Assembly: GCF_002812205.1 (NCBI RefSeq)
Contig: NZ_NPEA01000009.1
Coordinates: forward strand, 62,001 to 126,000
Direction: 5' to 3'
DNA: 64,000 nt
Origin: Leptospira neocaledonica
Lineage (GTDB): Bacteria > Spirochaetota > Leptospiria > Leptospirales > Leptospiraceae
Both the position numbers and the translations under genes were made by a program. How positions within the stretch are numbered: position 1 is the first letter of the stretch; each line of letters starts with the position of its first letter. The notes under the pieces were generated by a model. That model did not search any database and had not been told where the DNA came from. It saw nothing but the letters and a program-made list of their open reading frames with translations. Below, piece by piece: positions 58,730 to 64,000 of the stretch.

Positions 58730-60610
58730 ATGTCAGTACCATTCTTAAATCCAGGAATATTCGCACATATTGATGCGGGGAAAACCACACTCTTAGAGAG
58801 GATCTTATTCGAGACCGGCAAAATTTCTGCGCCGGGCAGAATTGAAGAAGGTACTACAGAGTCTGATTATCTCCCTGAAGAAATAGAAAGAGGAATTTCT
58901 ATTCAATCCACTGTGGCCAGGATCCCTTATCCGGATCCGGAAAAGCCCAGGGTCATTTTGCAGTTCGTGGACAATCCTGGGCATTTGGATTTTCAGTCCC
59001 AGGCAAATGCTTCTTTGCTCGTTTCCGATTTTGGTCTAGTTTTAATTGATTCTTTCGAGGGCTTAAAATCCCAAACCTTCCAGAACGTGGAGGCTCTTCG
59101 AAAATCCGGAAAACCAATATTATTTTTTCTAAATAAACTGGATCGTCCTGGAGCGGATATACTTTCTCCACTCGTGGACCTGGAGGTTGCCTTAGGAAAG
59201 GAACCCATTCTTCTATTTAAAGAAGACGGAACAATTCCGGTATTAAAGGGGGAAGGCCAGGAGTCTGAGTTTCTACCGTTAATAGAATGGGACCATGGAC
59301 TTTCAGAAGAATATTTAAAGAACCATGACCTTCTTCCTAAGCTTGCCCTCCTAGGCTTGGTGAAAGGATTCTGGGAAGGTAAAATTTTTCCTGTGCTTGG
59401 TGGCTCTGCGCTCCAAGGCATCGGCGTAAAAGAGTTACTTGCTCTTTTGGAACTCTTCGCAAAAGGAAAACCTGATCAACCTTCTTCTAAAGAACATGCA
59501 GGGGTTGCATTCAAAAGAGAGATCCATCCTGAACTTGGAAAACTTCTTCATTTCCAAACATTAGCGCCTATCAAAGTCGGGGACTTCTTCCTACATGGAG
59601 GAACCAAACACAAGATAGAGAATTTATACCAGATTTCTGCAAGAGACTATGAAGAAGTTTCCAAGGGAGAAACAGGAGAACTTCTTGCAACCACCTCACT
59701 TCTGAACTGGATCCCAGGAGAAATTCTTTCGAGACATAATAAAGACGGCACTGCGAAAACTCTACTCTCTCCGATCAGAAAACAATTTCAGATCTTAATA
59801 GAACCAGAAAAAGAAGAAGATCGACAAGAGCTTTGGGACCGTTTGCAAGATCTGGCTTGGTTGGATGAAGCAGTAAGCGTAGATATTCTCTCAGAGACAG
59901 GGCAATTTCGTTTATCAGGCACTGGAGAGTTGCATTTAGAGATTTCTCTTTCTCGTTTGAAGGAATCTTTTGCGAAAAGCTTTCAAACGAGCGGAATCAA
60001 GGTTGCAAGATTTGCTCTATGGAAAAATTTGGTTCAAAAGGTCGCATTTCAGCATACCGCGTTCGATCAAAAAATCTCGAGCGGACAGGTGCTCGCGTCC
60101 TTGGAAAGTTCTAACAACTTTTCTAAGGGAGTGCGGTTTAATGTTCAGCTAGCTGATCCAATCAAAGAGGCGATTTCATCCGCGTTTACGGAGGTCACCG
60201 CCCGGGGAATAGACGGAGAAGAAGTTCTCGGTCTTCAAATGATTGTCGAAGGTTACGAGTCTCCAGGTGAGACAAAATCTTTCGATCTCTCTTCCCTGAT
60301 CAAAGTAGCTGTCATCAAAGGTTTAAAGGACATAATTCCGAATCATTCGGATTTCATTGGTCCCCTTTCCGAGTTAGAGATTCTTACACCGAATCAATAT
60401 CTCGGAGATATATTGGCCAGTTTGGCTAAGAGGGACGCGAAGATTCGTAAGGTCACTGAGTTGACCGAAGGGCGTCATTTGATTCAGGCAAGCGCTTCTA
60501 CGCAAAACTTGCTTGGCTTTAGCGGTGTCCTTAGAAATATGGCACAGGGAAGGGGCGTCCTATCTTTGGACACCCTTTTCGACTTTGATAACCATTCTGT
60601 ATTGTTTTAA
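58730..60610 (+). CDS. EF-G-like translational GTPase, short form
   Basis: About 626 residues from the ATG at 58730; an in-frame TTG at 58658 lies inside the upstream repeat and is unlikely. The GTPase motifs are intact: AHIDAGKTTL (G1), GTTESDYLPEE, DNPGHLDF with the catalytic His, and NKLD. It is shorter than canonical EF-G (about 690-700), with a reduced G-prime insert and no GQYGHV-like segment in domain IV. This resembles EF-G-like or ribosome-protection factors more than the main elongation factor. tuf follows after 51 nt. Confidence 0.85.
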   Translation: MSVPFLNPGIFAHIDAGKTTLLERILFETGKISAPGRIEEGTTESDYLPEEIERGISIQSTVARIPYPDPEKPRVILQFVDNPGHLDFQSQANASLLVSDFGLVLIDSFEGLKSQTFQNVEALRKSGKPILFFLNKLDRPGADILSPLVDLEVALGKEPILLFKEDGTIPVLKGEGQESEFLPLIEWDHGLSEEYLKNHDLLPKLALLGLVKGFWEGKIFPVLGGSALQGIGVKELLALLELFAKGKPDQPSSKEHAGVAFKREIHPELGKLLHFQTLAPIKVGDFFLHGGTKHKIENLYQISARDYEEVSKGETGELLATTSLLNWIPGEILSRHNKDGTAKTLLSPIRKQFQILIEPEKEEDRQELWDRLQDLAWLDEAVSVDILSETGQFRLSGTGELHLEISLSRLKESFAKSFQTSGIKVARFALWKNLVQKVAFQHTAFDQKISSGQVLASLESSNNFSKGVRFNVQLADPIKEAISSAFTEVTARGIDGEEVLGLQMIVEGYESPGETKSFDLSSLIKVAVIKGLKDIIPNHSDFIGPLSELEILTPNQYLGDILASLAKRDAKIRKVTELTEGRHLIQASASTQNLLGFSGVLRNMAQGRGVLSLDTLFDFDNHSVLF

Positions 60611-60661
60611 CAAACAAGTCTGAATTCAGATTTGTTAATAAAGTAAGGAGTTAAAAACGCT

Positions 60662-61867
<1,206 letters not shown>

Positions 61868-61877
61868 GAGAAAGGAA

Positions 61878-62186
61878 ATGGCTGGCCAAAAGATCAGAGT
61901 AAAGCTTAAAGCTTTCGATCATAAGTTGATCGACCAATCAACTTACGAGATCGTTGCGACTGCCAAAAGGACCGGAGCTACTGTCTCCGGTCCGATTCCT
62001 CTTCCAACGAAGAAGGAAATATACACAGTCCTCCGTTCTCCACACGTAAATAAAAAATCAAGAGAGCAGTTTGAGATGAAAACTCACAAAAGGCTCATCG
62101 ACATTCTGGACACCAACGAAGACACAGTTGAAGCTTTAATGAAGCTACAACTTCCAGCAGGTGTTTCAGTGGATATTAAATCCTAA
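61878..62186 (+). CDS. rpsJ: 30S ribosomal protein S10
   Basis: 102 residues: [28 protein letters not shown], then [33 protein letters not shown] (typed here as separate stretches of the S10 core), and [21 protein letters not shown]. The S10 loop that also serves NusE/antitermination is complete. First gene of the S10 ribosomal block, directly after tuf. Confidence 0.98.
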   Translation: MAGQKIRVKLKAFDHKLIDQSTYEIVATAKRTGATVSGPIPLPTKKEIYTVLRSPHVNKKSREQFEMKTHKRLIDILDTNEDTVEALMKLQLPAGVSVDIKS

Positions 62187-62197
62187 GGGAAGAAGAA

Positions 62198-62818
62198 ATG
62201 GCAAAGGGATTAATCGGTAAAAAGATAGGGATGTCCCAAATCTTCGACGAGCAAGGAAACATGATTCCTGTGACCGTCTTAGAGGTAGGTCCCTGCGCAG
62301 TTTCCCAAGTCAAGTCCGCAGCTACGGACGGTTACGACGCGATACAATTAGCTTTTCAGGATGATAAAGAAAAACACCTGACCAAAAGCGAGATAAAGCA
62401 TTTGGCAAAAGCAGGCCTTACTCCTAAGAGAGTGTTGAAGGAATTCCGGAATTTTGGCGAAGAGCCGGCTGCCGGAGCTGAGATAAAAGCACAAGACGTG
62501 TTTGCGGTTTCGGATACTGTAAAAGTTACAGGAACCAGCAAAGGTAAAGGTTTCCAAGGTGTTATCAAAAGATACGGACACCATGGTGGACCAGGCGCTC
62601 ACGGTTCTCGTTTTCATAGGCACCCAGGATCCATGGGATCCAACACCACTCCAGGAAGAGTATTCAAAGGTCGTAAATTACCGGGCCGTATGGGTTTTGA
62701 TACAAAAACTGTATTGAACCTGAAAGTGGTTCGTATTCACGAAGCAGAAAATTTGGTTTTTGTAAGCGGATCCGTTCCGGGACCTGCAAACTCCATCATC
62801 ACTATTGAGAAGATATAA
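62198..62818 (+). CDS. rplC: 50S ribosomal protein L3
   Basis: 206 residues with the L3 start [19 protein letters not shown] and the peptidyl-transferase-proximal loop ([20 protein letters not shown], then [20 protein letters not shown]). No unusual residue stands out. GGAAGAAG precedes the ATG. Confidence 0.98.
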   Translation: MAKGLIGKKIGMSQIFDEQGNMIPVTVLEVGPCAVSQVKSAATDGYDAIQLAFQDDKEKHLTKSEIKHLAKAGLTPKRVLKEFRNFGEEPAAGAEIKAQDVFAVSDTVKVTGTSKGKGFQGVIKRYGHHGGPGAHGSRFHRHPGSMGSNTTPGRVFKGRKLPGRMGFDTKTVLNLKVVRIHEAENLVFVSGSVPGPANSIITIEKI

Positions 62819-62833
62819 AGACCGCGGTTAGTC

Positions 62834-63469
62834 ATGAAAGCACAGAAGTACTCAAAAGAAGGAAAACTGCTCTCGGAAATCGAACTTCCTGCAGCGTTGT
62901 TCGAATCCAAATACAGCAGTGGCGCAATTTACGACGCCATCAAAGCGGAGAATGCTAACCTCCGTTCCGGGAATCATCATACCAAAACCCGCTCGGAAGT
63001 TTCCGGGGGTGGTAAAAAGCCTTGGTCCCAAAAAGGAACTGGTAGAGCTCGTCAGGGTTCTATTCGTGCTCCTCACTGGGTAGGTGGTGGTACTGTTCAC
63101 GGACCTCGTAAGAGAGATTATTCATATAACGTTTCTCCAAAAGTGAAACGCAGAGCGGTCCTTTCCGTTTTGAATAAGAAAGCTCAAGACGCGGTCATTA
63201 AAGTAGTAGAAGATCTGGATCCAAAAGAATTCAGCACGAAAGCTTTTGCTGCCTTATTCAGCAATATCGGACTAAAGAACACCGGAGTGATCGGATTCTT
63301 AGTGGGTGGAGAGAACGACTTCCTTAAAAAGTCCGTTCGTAATATCCCTACTGTGAAATACATCAACTCCAAACGTATCGCGGTTCGCGACATTCTATAT
63401 AATAGAAATCTTGTGATCACCGAAGCAGCTTTGGGAGAAATTCTCAAACATTACGGAGAAGGAAAATGA
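62834..63469 (+). CDS. rplD: 50S ribosomal protein L4
   Basis: 211 residues with the exit-tunnel loop [20 protein letters not shown], a macrolide-relevant segment with standard sequence, and the C-terminal RNILYNRN-like end. In E. coli L4 represses the S10 operon; whether this holds here is unknown. It overlaps rplW by 4 nt. Confidence 0.97.
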   Translation: MKAQKYSKEGKLLSEIELPAALFESKYSSGAIYDAIKAENANLRSGNHHTKTRSEVSGGGKKPWSQKGTGRARQGSIRAPHWVGGGTVHGPRKRDYSYNVSPKVKRRAVLSVLNKKAQDAVIKVVEDLDPKEFSTKAFAALFSNIGLKNTGVIGFLVGGENDFLKKSVRNIPTVKYINSKRIAVRDILYNRNLVITEAALGEILKHYGEGK

Positions 63470-63774
63470 ATCTTAACGAAGTGATCTTATCTCCGATCAT
63501 TACCGAGAAGTCCCAAGATCTGGAAACTATCGGTGAAAAAGCCGGTAAAAGAACCGTAAAATACACTGTGGAAATCCACCCTAGAGCGAACAAAACTCTA
63601 GTGAAGGAAGCTTTCCGCAAAATTTACAACGTAGTACCTTCTGCAGTAAACATCCAAGTGTATCGCGGAAAAGTAAAAAGATTCCGTCATCTACCCGCTC
63701 CAAAAGCTCATTGGAAAAAAGCAATCGTGACTTTCCAAGACGGAGCGAGCATCGACTTCGGAAAGGAAGCATAA
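63466..63774 (+). CDS. rplW: 50S ribosomal protein L23
   Basis: 102 residues: [14 protein letters not shown] at the N-terminus, then [32 protein letters not shown] as two typical L23 stretches. L23 lines the tunnel exit and docks trigger factor and SRP. Its ATG overlaps the rplD stop (ATGA). Confidence 0.97.
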   Translation: MNLNEVILSPIITEKSQDLETIGEKAGKRTVKYTVEIHPRANKTLVKEAFRKIYNVVPSAVNIQVYRGKVKRFRHLPAPKAHWKKAIVTFQDGASIDFGKEA

Positions 63775-63777
63775 GAA

Positions 63778-64000
63778 ATGGGAATTAAAAAGTTTAAACC
63801 CGTTACTTCCGCCAGCCGTTTTAAATCGGTATTAACCTTCGAGGAAATTACCGAAACAGAACCGTATCGCCCTTTAACGATCAGCTTAAATTACAAAGCA
63901 GGTCGCGGAGAAGGTGGTAAAATTGCGGTTCGCAGAAAAGGCGGAAGAGTAAAACGCAAATATCGTATCATCGACTTCAAACGTCGCAAAGTAGGGATTA
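63778..64000 (+). CDS. rplB: 50S ribosomal protein L2, 5' part (runs off the window)
   Basis: The ATG at 63778 opens GIKKFKPVTSASRFKSVLTF, continuing with LTISLNYKAGRGEGGKIAVR and KRKYRIIDFKRRK, the N-terminal part of L2. 74 codons lie in the window and the frame is open at base 64000. It starts 3 nt after rplW. Confidence 0.95.
   Translation, partial: MGIKKFKPVTSASRFKSVLTFEEITETEPYRPLTISLNYKAGRGEGGKIAVRRKGGRVKRKYRIIDFKRRKVGI

Overview
The window is a chromosomal segment of a Leptospira-like spirochaete. The grounds are: many exported proteins with relaxed spirochaetal lipoboxes (for example LSNC, CVNC, LASC, MGC); Asn at the RpoB position that is Ser531 in E. coli; a cyclic-nucleotide-gated K+ channel of the SthK/LliK type; tandem 7TMR-DISM signalling proteins; AraC regulators with a multi-pass membrane N-terminus; and the secE-nusG-rplKAJL-rpoBC-rpsLG block. 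LliK was described from L. licerasiae, which hints at the P2 (intermediate) group, but the species is not proven here. No rRNA, CRISPR array, transposase or phage gene was seen.

Layout. (1) 1-16.9 kb, accessory: small lipoproteins, a beta-lactamase-fold hydrolase with a DJ-1/PfpI protein, a HAD phosphatase, a putative outer-membrane barrel protein, an FMN reductase preceded by an overlapping 25-codon ORF, a discoidin-like lipoprotein, a GT-C-like membrane protein coupled to VanW, a Prx6-type peroxiredoxin, a hendecad-repeat coiled-coil membrane protein, an isonitrile-hydratase-like protein, an ankyrin lipoprotein with a hairpin over its ribosome-binding site, a fatty-acid-hydroxylase family protein, and a vapBC pair whose toxin gene overlaps a membrane AraC regulator. 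(2) 17.2-29.4 kb, core: tRNA-Thr(GGT), tRNA-Trp(CCA), secE, nusG, rplK, rplA, rplJ, rplL, rpoB, rpoC, rpsL, rpsG, closed by an intrinsic terminator; an attenuator-like hairpin lies between rplL and rpoB. (3) 29.5-58.5 kb, accessory: a catalase-family lipoprotein, secreted proteins, a small class III cyclase with altered active-site residues, a second fatty-acid hydroxylase, a lipid/sterol-oxidation-like cluster (metallophosphoesterase, GMC oxidoreductase, alpha/beta hydrolase with a Cys nucleophile, SDR, SRPBCC), a signalling cluster (7TMR-DISM adenylate cyclase, 7TMR-DISM PP2C phosphatase, cyclic-nucleotide-gated channel, histidine kinase), a di-heme cytochrome with an RCC1 lipoprotein, a questin-oxidase-like protein, an alkB-ada repair operon, and a TetR/GH1 operon with a clear operator. 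(4) 58.7-64 kb, core: a short EF-G-like GTPase, tuf, rpsJ, rplC, rplD, rplW and the start of rplB, which runs off the window.

How it fits together. The two translation/transcription blocks are separated by about 29 kb of accessory genes where rpsG, fusA and tuf are adjacent in many bacteria. The strongest less-described signals are regulatory: the vapB promoter with an operator in its spacer and a start codon at the predicted transcription start; the TetR operator at the start of its own transcript; the ribosome-binding-site hairpin of the ankyrin lipoprotein; the 25-codon overlapping ORF before the FMN reductase; and a palindrome inside the tRNA promoter. The cAMP-like neighbourhood (two cyclases, a cNMP-gated channel and an associated phosphatase) is a coherent signalling hypothesis.
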